Below the pieces are notes generated by a model. That model was given only the letters and a program-made list of their open reading frames with translations, made no database searches and was not told the origin of the DNA. 64,000 bases of DNA, taken from positions 1-64,000 of the forward strand of contig CBDFGQ010000008.1 in the NCBI GenBank assembly GCA_965247295.1, in the 5' to 3' direction. Shown piece by piece: positions 1 to 8,414 of the stretch. Made by a program: the position numbers and the translations under genes. Numbering within the stretch: the first letter of the stretch is position 1; each line of letters opens with the position of its first letter. This DNA comes from CBDFGQ01 sp965247295 (lineage in GTDB: Bacteria; Chloroflexota; Dehalococcoidia; Lucifugimonadales; JAGWBF01).

Positions 1-219
1 GTCCACGTTGTCATCCCCGGTGCTAGTGGACTCGAAGTCCCAATTCCAGATTTCGTCATCACCGATCTCATAAAGGTTATAGGTTCCTGATGGGGCCGTG
101 TTGGCACCGACCCCAGGAGGGCTGTAGAGTACGTTCAGCAAGTAAAGGGCGAGATACGCCAGGGCTGCCCCAACAGCGAGTGCCAGTGGTGCGTAGTGGA
201 TGACCTTGGAGTAACGCAT
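1..219 (-). CDS. N-terminal part of a membrane-anchored extracytoplasmic protein (partial)
   Basis: The gene enters from the left edge, so only its first 73 codons are visible. It starts at an ATG preceded by a GAAAGGGGG ribosome-binding site. Residues 10-32 form one hydrophobic segment (APLALAVGAALAYLALYLLN), which is either an uncleaved anchor or a signal peptide. A Gly/Pro/Thr-rich stretch follows, then an acidic Trp-containing segment (EIWNWDFES). The likely topology is a short cytoplasmic tail and an outside domain. It lies 46 nt downstream of the next minus-strand gene and may be co-transcribed with it. The family is not recognised. Confidence 0.6.
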   Translation of the reverse strand, partial: MRYSKVIHYAPLALAVGAALAYLALYLLNVLYSPPGVGANTAPSGTYNLYEIGDDEIWNWDFESTSTGDDNVD

Positions 220-265
220 TGCATCCCCCTTTCTTTAATTGATCTCCTAGGGCTCACGAGGACGC

Positions 266-889
266 TTAGTCATCTTCCTTACCTGGCGGGCAAACTCTCA
301 CGTCGTCGGGGGCGTCTGTCGCAAGGCCCGAGAAGATTACCTGTCTGGTCTCCAGATCGCGCACTGCCCCTTGGTAGTCAGGGCCAGGGCCCGAAACATG
401 TACGGCGTTTAGTGGCGGCGTTTCACCAGGCACTGGCCGCTTGAATCTGACAGATAAGCCCACTACCTCCCGAAGCTCCACATCGACGTCAATTTTGAGA
501 CGGGTTACGTTAGCCCAAGCGTTGCTACTTGAAAAGGCACGGGTTCCTCGACACCGAACAAGGCTCCATGGACCCGAGCTTTCTACGGGCTGTTCCCACG
601 AGGCGATGAAGCCAACGCCGTTGGCGGTGCCCGCAATCGCGCTCCGGAAGAAATAGGAAGCAGTCCAGGACTGGTTGCCTGCGATGCGTTCTACCGCCCC
701 CGACTGCCGGCCGATGTCAACGGCAGCTTGCTTAGCAGCCTCGTCGAGTGGCAACTGGGTCGGAATCGGTAAGTGCACAGTCTTGCCATAAGAGTCTTGT
801 TGATTTGCAATGACACCCGCTGCGCCGCCTATCAATCCGATAACCAGGAGCAGTGCCAAGAGTATTCTGGGATGGTGAATCTTTGGCAT
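266..889 (-). CDS. secreted or membrane-anchored hypothetical protein
   Basis: The 207-residue product begins with a basic N-terminus (MPKIHHPR) and a hydrophobic segment at residues 8-27 (ILLALLLVIGLIGGAAGV), so it is probably exported or anchored by one helix. The rest is soluble, with two well separated Cys (near 113 and 200). No domain was recognised. The start has the ribosome-binding site GGAGGA just upstream. It is followed by the partial anchored protein at the left edge, and both look like cell-surface proteins. Function unknown. Confidence 0.65.
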   Translation of the reverse strand: MPKIHHPRILLALLLVIGLIGGAAGVIANQQDSYGKTVHLPIPTQLPLDEAAKQAAVDIGRQSGAVERIAGNQSWTASYFFRSAIAGTANGVGFIASWEQPVESSGPWSLVRCRGTRAFSSSNAWANVTRLKIDVDVELREVVGLSVRFKRPVPGETPPLNAVHVSGPGPDYQGAVRDLETRQVIFSGLATDAPDDVRVCPPGKEDD

Positions 890-1624
890 GTTAATCCTCC
901 TTCATCCTTCCCTTATAGACTCGATGTCGCAGAGGTCTCTGTCAAGTACGACTTTGGAGATTTGTTGCGTTGGGCAACGATTCTAGAGCGGTTTGCGGTA
1001 TCGAATGGCAACACGATCGGCGTCGTCGGTGCAGGCATAGCACGGAATATCGCATTCCCGCCAGACCATGACGTGGTCTGGGCAACAACGCGAATTTCAC
1101 CGGTTGTCGACATTTCTATCAATTCGAGCGCGGTTCGTCACGCGGTAATTCTCTATGCCTATGACGCCCAAGAGGCAGCGAATGCTCTTCCCGTACTGCT
1201 GCCGCAGCTAGGCATTCCGACGGATGGTGTAGGTGTGATTCAGGGTGTTAGAGAATACTCAGCCGGTCTAGTTTCACTGGAACCGCTGCAAGAGCCGACC
1301 ACGGGAGATGCCAACACAGATGAACGCGTCGAAAAGTCCACTACTTCGATGGATGAAGAGCCGACTGATGGAGAGTCTCAGGCCAGTCAGCCGTCGTTCG
1401 AACAGAGTGCACAGTACGAGGATATCGCTAACTCCGAAGAGGGCAGTTCACAGATACAAACAGAGGGCGTGAGCTCTGCCCCTATACCAGCGGCAGATGA
1501 CCTAACGCTAGCTTCCAACGGGGGCATATCTACGTATGTGATTGTAGGGAGCGCAGCCGCCGGGCTGGTGGTCCTAGCCTCCGCAACTTTGCTCGCGGTG
1601 CGGCTACGTCGTCGGGAGGGCTAA
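872..1624 (+). pseudogene. 5'-truncated paralog of the tail of the neighbouring propeller lipoprotein, with a C-terminal membrane anchor
   Basis: From about 920 the reading frame matches the C-terminal ~110 residues of the lipoprotein at 1731-4334. Shared blocks are VKYDFGDL, RWATIL, DVVW and ALPVLLPQLGIPTD. Similarity stops close to 920, just outside the divergent gene that starts at 889. The only in-frame starts (ATG 872, GTG 875 or further upstream) lie inside that gene and have no good ribosome-binding site. Downstream of the shared block is an acidic Ser/Thr/Glu-rich spacer. A transmembrane helix near the C-terminus (YVIVGSAAAGLVVLASATLL) and a basic tail (RLRRREG) follow. It is best read as the 3' remnant of a surface protein that lost its front half. 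Expression from a start inside the opposite gene is possible but less likely. Confidence 0.6.
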
Positions 1625-1730
1625 CGGCACAGCGCCCGAGCGTGGGCACGGGGCGTTCCTGCGGCGACCGAAGTCTCCTGTAAGAAGTCAGGATGGTTGT
1701 TCGATGAGGTTTCAGGGCAAGGGATCAGGA

Positions 1731-4334
1731 ATGAGAAGGGGGCTCGGAACTTCGACACTGGGCATGATTGGAGGACTGTTGGCCCTTCTGATGCTGGCCG
1801 CTGTCGCCTGCGACGACGAGCCGCAACCCACTTCTTCCCCAGAACTCACATATACCCGCACCCCTACGGAGACACCTGTCTCAAAACCAACGAATGCATC
1901 ATCGACACCGAGCCCGTCTACGGTAGCACCAACGGCTAGGCCCGAACCCACACCGACGCAACCAACACCGGCACCAACAACGCCCCCTCTGCCTATGCCG
2001 GAACCTTTGAACTTCCGGACCGGGAAGTTGCTATGGCACGCTGAAACGGGTCGCGGCTATACCGTCACTGCGGTAGCCGACGGAGTGGTCTACGCGAGCC
2101 CTGGATACGGTCTCCTCCACGCGCTGGATGCCGAGGCGGGAACAACGCTCTGGAGCGAGGACGTAGGCGGGGACGCGCGCCCGGTCCCAGTGGACGGGGT
2201 GGTCTACACAATCGGTGACTATGGCCTCATCTTTGCACTGAGCGCCGCCGACGGCGAACCGCTCTGGAGCTTCAATCAAAATATGGAAGAGGTCTTGCCC
2301 ATTACGTTGGCTGTGATTGATGGCGTCGCATACATCGGAACGATTGACCAACGTAACTACCTCGATGGGCCTATATTCGCGCTTGATGCCATTACTGGAG
2401 AGCATATCTGGCAGTCCGAGGTGCGAGGCAGTGGTGGTTCCCTGGCCGTGGCGGATGGAGTGGTCTACATCGGTTCGGTGACTTGGGACGAGAACAGTTA
2501 TGGCCGGGGATATGTGCACGCTCTGGACGGCGCGAACGGAGAGCACCTCTGGAGCTCCCAGGTCATATCTGTGGAGAAAACGCTGCATCGGACGGACATT
2601 GGCGCCCCGATCCCTTACTTGCAAGGGTTTCCGTCCGCGCTGACGGTGGTTGACGGAGTGGTCTACACAGGTTCTCTGGGTGTTGGTGGCAAGTTGTACG
2701 CATTAGATGCCGCCACCGGTAACGAGCTCTGGAACTCTTATACAAACAGTGGGAGATCAACTCAACCTATGGTGACTGGTGGAGTAGTCTATATCGACTC
2801 GCTGAGCGGTCCACTCTACGCAATTGATGCCTCGACCGGAGAGCAACTCTGGACGTCGAGCAGTGGGGAACCACCCCCAACCGTGGTCGACGCAGTGGTT
2901 TACCTGGATCGTTCTTACTACACATACGTCCTGGATACCTCGGCAGGAGAGGAACAACGGACGACCTTCACATGGGGAATCAGATTTCTGTCCTCTGTGG
3001 TTCAAGATGGGGTGGTCTACATCCCGGTGGACTATGGTGAGGTGTTCGGGGATGTGTTGGCCCTGGATGCATCCACCGGGGAGCTGCGCTGGCGCTACCT
3101 GATGGACCGCCCGCCCTCACACCTGGAAGTGGTCGGAGGGGTCGTTTACGTGAGTCTTAACAATGGCGATGTGTACGCACTGGACGCGGAGATAAGCGTC
3201 CCGCCCGAGGAGTCGGCGCCGCTGGTATCAAGCTCCCAGCCACCCCTGGGAAGTTGCTATGACGGCCTGCTATCTACCGAGCCAATGCACTGCTACTTGT
3301 TGGAACAGGCCGAGGTGGCAGGCTTTATCGACGTTGAGGCCATCTACAACGGCGGCGGCAATCTATATATCTACATTCGACAGGCGGAGAGGCCAGGTCC
3401 CGAGACTGCGGCTTTCTTCAGGGAGAGGGCGATAGAATTCTATCTCCAGTGGCCAAGTGTGGCACCCCGCGACACGACCAAGTATTGGGAATGCTGGGGA
3501 ACCTACGAATGGTGCCTCCTCGAATCGTGGCTTTACCCATTTTCAGAGCCAAGCTCATTGAGGGAACTCCCTTGGCCGAATGGGTTTAGGAACGCGGAGA
3601 TCCTAGCAGGCGGTGCGGAGGCCCGGCGCTCAAGACCAGGCTGGGCTTCCTGGGAGCAGCTTTGGCCGAAGGCTGAACAAGAACCCTCACCGGGGGATGC
3701 TGGTGAAGCTAGCTTCGACGTGTCGGACGTCAACGTCACAAGCTTCCCTTCGCCCGGAAGGATCGACTGTTCGACCTGGGGATCGGTTTGCCGTCTATGG
3801 AAGCGCTACCCTGAGAGCGGATTCGCGGGTTGGAAGGTAGCCCCGGACCCGAAGGAAGACAGCACCTATAGAATTTATCTCCAGGTGAAACTTCCTCCAG
3901 AGGATGAGGAGCAGCTTAGAACACTGAAGGAGGAGCTGGCCTCCGGTCACTATGCGGACCTGGAAGTTGTCGAAATCCCCGTCAAGTACGACTTCGGTGA
4001 CCTATGGCGCTGGGCCACGATACTGAACCGCTTCTCCACGTCGGCTGGGAACACAGTCGGAATACTCGGGGCAAATATTGCGGATAACTACGCCAGTCCC
4101 AACCGGGATGTGGTGTGGCCGACCGAACGGGTACAGCCAGTTGACGACCCTTTCAATCAAACCCATGAAAACCGCACCATATTGGTCGTGAACGCCTATG
4201 ATCCCCAGATGGTTGCTGATGCGTTACCCGTTTTGTTGCCGCAACTGGGCATCCCAACGGACGCCATTGGTCTGATCGTAAGCTGGGCGTCACTTGAGCG
4301 AGCCAAGGGTCCTGTCGTCGCCGAACCTGGGTAG
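1731..4334 (+). CDS. PQQ-like beta-propeller lipoprotein with novel C-terminal domain
   Basis: This surface lipoprotein has about 867 residues. ATG 1731 is preferred because AAGGGA lies 6 nt upstream and it gives a compact lipoprotein signal; ATG 1704 adds nine residues. The signal ends in LAAVAC, where the Cys would be lipidated. A Thr/Pro-rich spacer to about residue 90 follows. Then come 8-9 propeller repeats with the signature ALDA.TGE.LW and GVVY (about residues 95-500), as in PQQ/BamB-type propellers. The last ~360 residues are not a known domain. They hold several Cys and Trp and end in a block shared with the truncated neighbour at 920-1250. The role is probably binding or display at the cell surface; no enzymatic motif was seen. 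It appears monocistronic. Confidence 0.75.
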   Translation: MRRGLGTSTLGMIGGLLALLMLAAVACDDEPQPTSSPELTYTRTPTETPVSKPTNASSTPSPSTVAPTARPEPTPTQPTPAPTTPPLPMPEPLNFRTGKLLWHAETGRGYTVTAVADGVVYASPGYGLLHALDAEAGTTLWSEDVGGDARPVPVDGVVYTIGDYGLIFALSAADGEPLWSFNQNMEEVLPITLAVIDGVAYIGTIDQRNYLDGPIFALDAITGEHIWQSEVRGSGGSLAVADGVVYIGSVTWDENSYGRGYVHALDGANGEHLWSSQVISVEKTLHRTDIGAPIPYLQGFPSALTVVDGVVYTGSLGVGGKLYALDAATGNELWNSYTNSGRSTQPMVTGGVVYIDSLSGPLYAIDASTGEQLWTSSSGEPPPTVVDAVVYLDRSYYTYVLDTSAGEEQRTTFTWGIRFLSSVVQDGVVYIPVDYGEVFGDVLALDASTGELRWRYLMDRPPSHLEVVGGVVYVSLNNGDVYALDAEISVPPEESAPLVSSSQPPLGSCYDGLLSTEPMHCYLLEQAEVAGFIDVEAIYNGGGNLYIYIRQAERPGPETAAFFRERAIEFYLQWPSVAPRDTTKYWECWGTYEWCLLESWLYPFSEPSSLRELPWPNGFRNAEILAGGAEARRSRPGWASWEQLWPKAEQEPSPGDAGEASFDVSDVNVTSFPSPGRIDCSTWGSVCRLWKRYPESGFAGWKVAPDPKEDSTYRIYLQVKLPPEDEEQLRTLKEELASGHYADLEVVEIPVKYDFGDLWRWATILNRFSTSAGNTVGILGANIADNYASPNRDVVWPTERVQPVDDPFNQTHENRTILVVNAYDPQMVADALPVLLPQLGIPTDAIGLIVSWASLERAKGPVVAEPG

Positions 4335-4887
4335 GTTGTGGTTCCCATAGAGAGGTGACAGTGGAGCTGTGGGGGCGGAACGCCGCCATCATGTGCGTTC
4401 TATCCTAGAGCGGGGTTATGAGCTCTACAGTAGGACGTCCCAGCGAAGAGTTTGCAGCGCATCACGCTCGGGCTCAGGGACGCAGCCTCCATGATCCGCC
4501 CGCCAGGTGAGCGCCGATGTGTGAAGACCTGAACATACACTTGTTTTCAGATGGGTTACTGAGCGATGATAAGGGCCACAGCAATTCTCATCTCCGAAAA
4601 AACATCCGGCCAGATGCCCCCGCCGCATTGATGCAAGCCAGCCACACTCTGCATGCAGACCCGTCATCGCTGATTCGGACGCCCATGCGAATCGGTGGAG
4701 CGATCTAGGACATCCAACGCTCTGAACCTACTGGGCTGCGCCCTGCTCACCTCTGCCTCACGGTCACCGCCCGGTAGGCGCCGCATCCCGCGGGAGCCTC
4801 ACAGTCCGCCCAGCCACATCTCAAAAATGGTACTGCCTACCGTCCAATTAGGCCCACTTGAGTGGACGCGAACCGACGCATCTCCCT
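4335..4887. other. intergenic stretch without a convincing gene
   Basis: This 553-nt gap lies between the convergent lipoprotein and HTH genes. Short open frames on both strands lack a ribosome-binding site, family resemblance or consistent codon use. No repeat, tRNA-like fold or clear terminator was seen. Confidence 0.5.
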
Positions 4888-5256
4888 TTAGCCAATCTTG
4901 GATGATCTGACCCTGGCAATTTGCTTTTCCGCTGAAAGATCTAGGAGAGACCGCAAGCTATGGATACCCAAACCCTTCCCCTCTAGAGGATCACCCCTGC
5001 CGAGAATGAATGCTCTTGCATCTGGGGCAAGGTCCAAGAGACTGAGAACCTGAGTCACATGTGCCCTAGTAACTTTCGTTTGGTAGGCTAAGTCAGCTCT
5101 GGTTAGTGCCGCGCCCTTGTCGAGTCGCTCCTGCCATTCTATGGCCAGGGCAACTGGATTCCGTCGCAAGAGCTTAGTCGACGGCAGCCGACTCCGAGCT
5201 ACGGATGGGGGGAACTTGAACCAGGCCCAAACCCATTTTCGTAGTGTGAGGTGCAT
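4888..5256 (-). CDS. helix-turn-helix protein resembling the C-terminal domain of site-specific recombinases/ParB-type HTH
   Basis: The product is 122 residues, basic at the N-terminus. Residues 50-85 contain a helix-turn-helix, LTRADLAYQTKVTRAHVTQV followed by LSLLDLAPDA. This pattern (A.L....VTRA.VTQ...LL.LAPD) is familiar from C-terminal regions of serine recombinases and related stand-alone DNA-binding proteins. No catalytic recombinase domain is present or lies upstream, so this is either a stand-alone regulator or a remnant of a mobile element. It is divergent from the HNH gene at 5362, with a 105-nt shared upstream region. DNA binding is inferred from the motif only. Confidence 0.6.
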   Translation of the reverse strand: MHLTLRKWVWAWFKFPPSVARSRLPSTKLLRRNPVALAIEWQERLDKGAALTRADLAYQTKVTRAHVTQVLSLLDLAPDARAFILGRGDPLEGKGLGIHSLRSLLDLSAEKQIARVRSSKIG

Positions 5257-5361
5257 CGGGGAGCCAATTAAGTCAGTAACGCAACGATTACCCTGCTAAA
5301 TCCGGAAACCTCGGAAAGGCAGAAACCCAAGAATTGAAGCCCTCGAGTAACAGGAGGCAGC

Positions 5362-5709
5362 ATGTTTGACGATTTGTTCGGTACTCGTGCACCTCGAAAC
5401 ACAATCACCGCGACGGAGAGGCGGCGTCTTAAGCAAGTCCTGTACGTCGAACAGAAACGCAGGTGCAAGCATTGTGATCGGAAGCTCCCGGCGGACCTGA
5501 TGGATTTGGACCGTAAACGGGCTGGTAAGAATGGTGGCGGATACACGCTGACGAACACCCAGCTACTTTGTAGGACTTGCAACAGTTCTAAAGGGTCCAA
5601 AACCAACTCGAAGGCCAAAAAGCAATTGGCACCTGCAATCACTGGCAAGAAACCAGCAAAGAGAAAGAAACCAACTAGGTCCAATGACTTCTGGAGCTTT
5701 GACTTCTAG
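5362..5709 (+). CDS. HNH nuclease domain protein
   Basis: The 115-residue protein has a compact HNH fold signature. CKHC is near residue 35, an acidic LMDLD segment follows, and then YTLTNTQLLCRTCNSSKG at about 62-79, in which Asn and the second CxxC pair are characteristic. The four cysteines would bind a structural zinc. The C-terminal third is Lys/Pro-rich (KKPAKRKKPTR) and suits nucleic-acid binding. The start at 5362 has the ribosome-binding site AGGAGG. The usual first-position His of HNH is not obvious, so activity is uncertain. It is divergent from the HTH gene at 4888-5256, and such a pair may be a remnant of a mobile or restriction-type element. Confidence 0.75.
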   Translation: MFDDLFGTRAPRNTITATERRRLKQVLYVEQKRRCKHCDRKLPADLMDLDRKRAGKNGGGYTLTNTQLLCRTCNSSKGSKTNSKAKKQLAPAITGKKPAKRKKPTRSNDFWSFDF

Positions 5710-5767
5710 AGACTGACGAGGCTTTCGCGCTTCTGTTTAGGTTGGTGTTCCCACGGGTAATCCATGT

Positions 5768-5773
5768 TATAAT
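5768..5773 (+). promoter_or_regulatory. candidate -10 element for the first DUF1800-NHL pair
   Basis: A perfect TATAAT lies 51 nt upstream of the DUF1800 start at 5825. No good -35 is present at 16-18 nt; the nearest resemblance, TTGGTG, is 20 nt away. A strong ribosome-binding site (GAGGAGGAGG) precedes the ATG. Confidence 0.4.
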
Positions 5774-5824
5774 CCCCTAAAGTTATTCTCTTTCCAGCTA
5801 GAAATCGCTCCTGAGGAGGAGGAG

Positions 5825-7261
5825 ATGACAGACAAGAACATAGCTCTAATGGCACACCTGATGAGGCGGGCCGGGTTCGGAGCCCCTCGAGATGAGTTGG
5901 AGAGGTACGTGGCCAAGGGGTACGAGGCTACCGTAGAGGAGCTGCTCCACCCCGAGGCGGCCCCTCCTGCTATCGATAATGAGGATATCATCAAGCGCTA
6001 CCACGTGGGTGAGCACGAGCAGCTAAGACTAAATAGCGTTCAGGCCCACTGGGTATACCGGATGATCAACACCAAGCGCCCCCTGGAGGAGAAGATAGGG
6101 CTGTTCTGGCATGGCATATTCGCTACCGGTAACACTAAGCTTGGCAACCCCCGACAATTGTTCACGCAGATCGCCATGTTCCGGCGCCATGGCCTGGGGC
6201 GTTTTTCGACCCTCTTGGTAGAGCTATCCAAGGACCCGGCCATGATCTATTGGCTGGACAACAAGGACAGCCACCGGAACGAGCCCAACGAGAACTTCGG
6301 CCGGGAGCTGCTGGAGCTGTTCTCCATGGGTGTGGGCAACTACACGGAAGAGGACGTGTACGAGGCTTCCAGGGCATTCACCGGCTGGACCATCCGGGAT
6401 GACGCTCACCATACGAGCCGTATGGAAACGGACTCGGTATGGCCCTATGGCCGCCTGGACTGGCAGTTCGAGTACAGGGACGAGGATCACGACGACACAG
6501 AGAAGACTTTCCTGGGTCACACAGGCAGGTTCAACGGAGAGGACATCATCGACATAATCTGTCGGCAGGAGGCGACGGCCCGCTTCTTGTCACGGCACAT
6601 GTACAACTTCTTCGTTGCCGACGAGGTCCAGGTGCCTGCCTGGGAGACTGTGCCTGCCCGCGACCCAGAGGCCATCGAGGTGCTGGTGAAGGCCTATTTT
6701 GATGGCGAGTATGACATCAGGTCAATGTTGAGGGTCCTATTCAACTCGGACTTCTTCAAGGAGGCCGCCTTCGCCAAGGTCAAGAGCCCTGCGGAGCTCG
6801 TAGTGGGTACGGCACGCCTGGCGGGAGGCCATGAGTCACCACTGCCATCGCTAATAGACGAGGCTACGTTGGTAGGAGACATGGGGCAACGGCTGCTGGA
6901 CCCTCCTAGTGTAGAGGGGTGGCACACGGGAGTGGAGTGGGTCGACACGGGAAGTCTAGTGGACCGGATAAACTTCGCGGTCAACGAATTTGCTGACATG
7001 GACAGACCGGGGGTGAAATCCATAATAGACAGAATCCGGCGGCGTGGCCCGGCCGTGAGTCCAGAGGAGATGGTGGATGCTTGCCTGGATCTGGTCGGCC
7101 CGTTGACGGTTTCCGAGGACACGAAGCGAGAGCTATTGGCCCTGGCTCAGGCTGAAGGGGAGCTGCGGTTTGGCGGTGAGGAACAGACCCGAGCGGCTTC
7201 CGCAAGAGTGAAGGCGATGCTACAGCTTATAGTCTCTACAAGAGAATACCAGTTGGCCTGA
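5825..7261 (+). CDS. DUF1800 family protein, copy A
   Basis: The 478-residue protein matches DUF1800 over its whole length. Recognisable blocks are HLMRRAGFGA at the start, FWHGIFATG near 97, NENFGRELLELFSMGVGNYT near 158, RAFTGWT near 184, FLGHTGRFNGEDIIDII near 230, LFNSDFFKEA near 308 and LLDPPSVEGWHTGVEW near 357. The biochemical role of the family is not established. Elsewhere it is often paired with DUF1501 proteins, which are absent here. No signal peptide or Tat motif precedes the domain, so a cytoplasmic location is inferred. The NHL gene follows 42 nt downstream on the same strand, and the same pair recurs at 13 kb, 42 kb and 63 kb. Confidence 0.9.
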   Translation: MTDKNIALMAHLMRRAGFGAPRDELERYVAKGYEATVEELLHPEAAPPAIDNEDIIKRYHVGEHEQLRLNSVQAHWVYRMINTKRPLEEKIGLFWHGIFATGNTKLGNPRQLFTQIAMFRRHGLGRFSTLLVELSKDPAMIYWLDNKDSHRNEPNENFGRELLELFSMGVGNYTEEDVYEASRAFTGWTIRDDAHHTSRMETDSVWPYGRLDWQFEYRDEDHDDTEKTFLGHTGRFNGEDIIDIICRQEATARFLSRHMYNFFVADEVQVPAWETVPARDPEAIEVLVKAYFDGEYDIRSMLRVLFNSDFFKEAAFAKVKSPAELVVGTARLAGGHESPLPSLIDEATLVGDMGQRLLDPPSVEGWHTGVEWVDTGSLVDRINFAVNEFADMDRPGVKSIIDRIRRRGPAVSPEEMVDACLDLVGPLTVSEDTKRELLALAQAEGELRFGGEEQTRAASARVKAMLQLIVSTREYQLA

Positions 7262-7303
7262 TCTCCTCGACGCGGCCTCCCAAACCAACGGAGTCGTATT
7301 GCT

Positions 7304-8317
7304 ATGAGTTCGCTAGAATCTTACCGGTATGGACACACAGTCGGCTTTAACGCCAGTATGGGAGGCAGGGGCTTCAGCTATCCTGTCGACGTGGCCCTTG
7401 GTGACAAGGAGACCCTTTACGTCATAAACCGCGGTGCGGCCGAGGACGACAACGGATTGAACTCAAAAGGTGTCACGGTCTGCACCGTGTCGGAAGAGTT
7501 CCTGGGCCGTTTCAGCGGAGGCGGCACTGGGGACGGTGAGATGATGTGGCCTGTCTCCATCGCTCTGGACGAGGATCAGAATATCTACATATGTGATGAG
7601 TTCCTACAGCGGATCTCCATATTCAACAGCAAGTGGGAGTTTGTGGATAAGTGGGGTGTGCAGGGTAGCGGAAAGGGCGAGTTTGACGGTCCCGCCGGGA
7701 TGACCTTCCTGGATGGCGACCTTCTCGTCGCCGACGGCCACAACAGCCGCATCCAGCGATATAGCAAGGATGGCAGGTACCTCGGAGGCTGGGGCAAGCT
7801 CGGCAGTGGCGAGGGCGAGCTCAACATGCCCTGGGGGTTAGCCACGGACAAAGAGGGCTGTGTTTACGTTGCGGACTGGCGCAACGATCGCATCCAGAAA
7901 TTCGACGCCGACGGGAAACACCTGGCTTCCTTCGGGTCATCTGGAAGTGGTGATGGCCAGTTCAACCGGCCCGCGGGCGTGGCCGTGGACCGAGACGGCT
8001 ACATATACGTAGCCGATTGGTCCAACGAGCGGGTCCAGGTGCTCAGGGCGGACGGGAGCTTTGTTGTCAAGCTCCGTGGGGAGTCAATCGTGTCCAAGTG
8101 GGGAATGGAATACTACGCCGCCACCCCGGAAGAGCTGGAGGAGAGGAACAAGGCGGACATGGATGTGAGCCATTGGGTGGCTCGGAGTGTCTCGGAAGAG
8201 TCGGCCACTATAGAGAAACTGTTCTGGGGGCCTACCTCGGTCAAGGTGGATGACAAGGGAAGGCTCTTCGTAGTGGAGAGCTGTCGCTTCCGCGTACAGG
8301 TTTACTTCAAAGGGTAA
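7304..8317 (+). CDS. NHL-repeat beta-propeller protein, partner of DUF1800 copy A
   Basis: The 337-residue protein is built of NHL repeats, probably a six-bladed propeller. Blades of about 45 residues repeat the pattern G.GEF..P.G.A.D..G.VYVAD..N.RIQ.F (for example YVADWRNDRIQKF near 187 and YVADWSNERVQVL near 235). No signal peptide is visible. After the fifth blade comes a 50-residue charged, helical-looking insertion (GESIVSKWGMEYY...EELEERNKADM). The last strand set then closes the ring (LFWGPTSVKVDDKGR...ESCRFRVQV). All four NHL proteins of the window share this layout. NHL propellers usually bind protein or RNA partners, so a complex with the upstream DUF1800 protein is the obvious inference. 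Confidence 0.85.
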   Translation: MSSLESYRYGHTVGFNASMGGRGFSYPVDVALGDKETLYVINRGAAEDDNGLNSKGVTVCTVSEEFLGRFSGGGTGDGEMMWPVSIALDEDQNIYICDEFLQRISIFNSKWEFVDKWGVQGSGKGEFDGPAGMTFLDGDLLVADGHNSRIQRYSKDGRYLGGWGKLGSGEGELNMPWGLATDKEGCVYVADWRNDRIQKFDADGKHLASFGSSGSGDGQFNRPAGVAVDRDGYIYVADWSNERVQVLRADGSFVVKLRGESIVSKWGMEYYAATPEELEERNKADMDVSHWVARSVSEESATIEKLFWGPTSVKVDDKGRLFVVESCRFRVQVYFKG

Positions 8318-8363
8318 TGTCTGATTAGGCTGTCCAGGGACCCTAATGTCCTGATAACTAGAG

Positions 8364-8390
8364 AGGGGGCGCGTTAGAACCCCCTTGTTA
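8364..8390. terminator. weak candidate terminator between convergent genes
   Basis: AGGGGG (8364-8369) can pair with CCCCCT (8380-8385) around a 10-nt loop and is followed by TGTTA. It sits in the 97-nt gap between the convergent NHL and dppC genes. The uridine run is short, so support is modest. Confidence 0.3.
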
Positions 8391-8414
8391 TTGGGACAAA
8401 GTGGTGCGGTCCGC

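Noticed and set aside
773..905. Open frame extending the truncated propeller tail upstream to 773
   Set aside because: It overlaps the divergent gene starting at 889, has no ribosome-binding site and no similarity to the paralog in this part.
4517..4910. Short open frames in the 4335-4887 gap
   Set aside because: No start signal, family similarity or consistent codon use.
5268..5684. Long frame antisense to the HNH gene
   Set aside because: Mirror-strand frame opposite a gene with a clear HNH pattern and ribosome-binding site.
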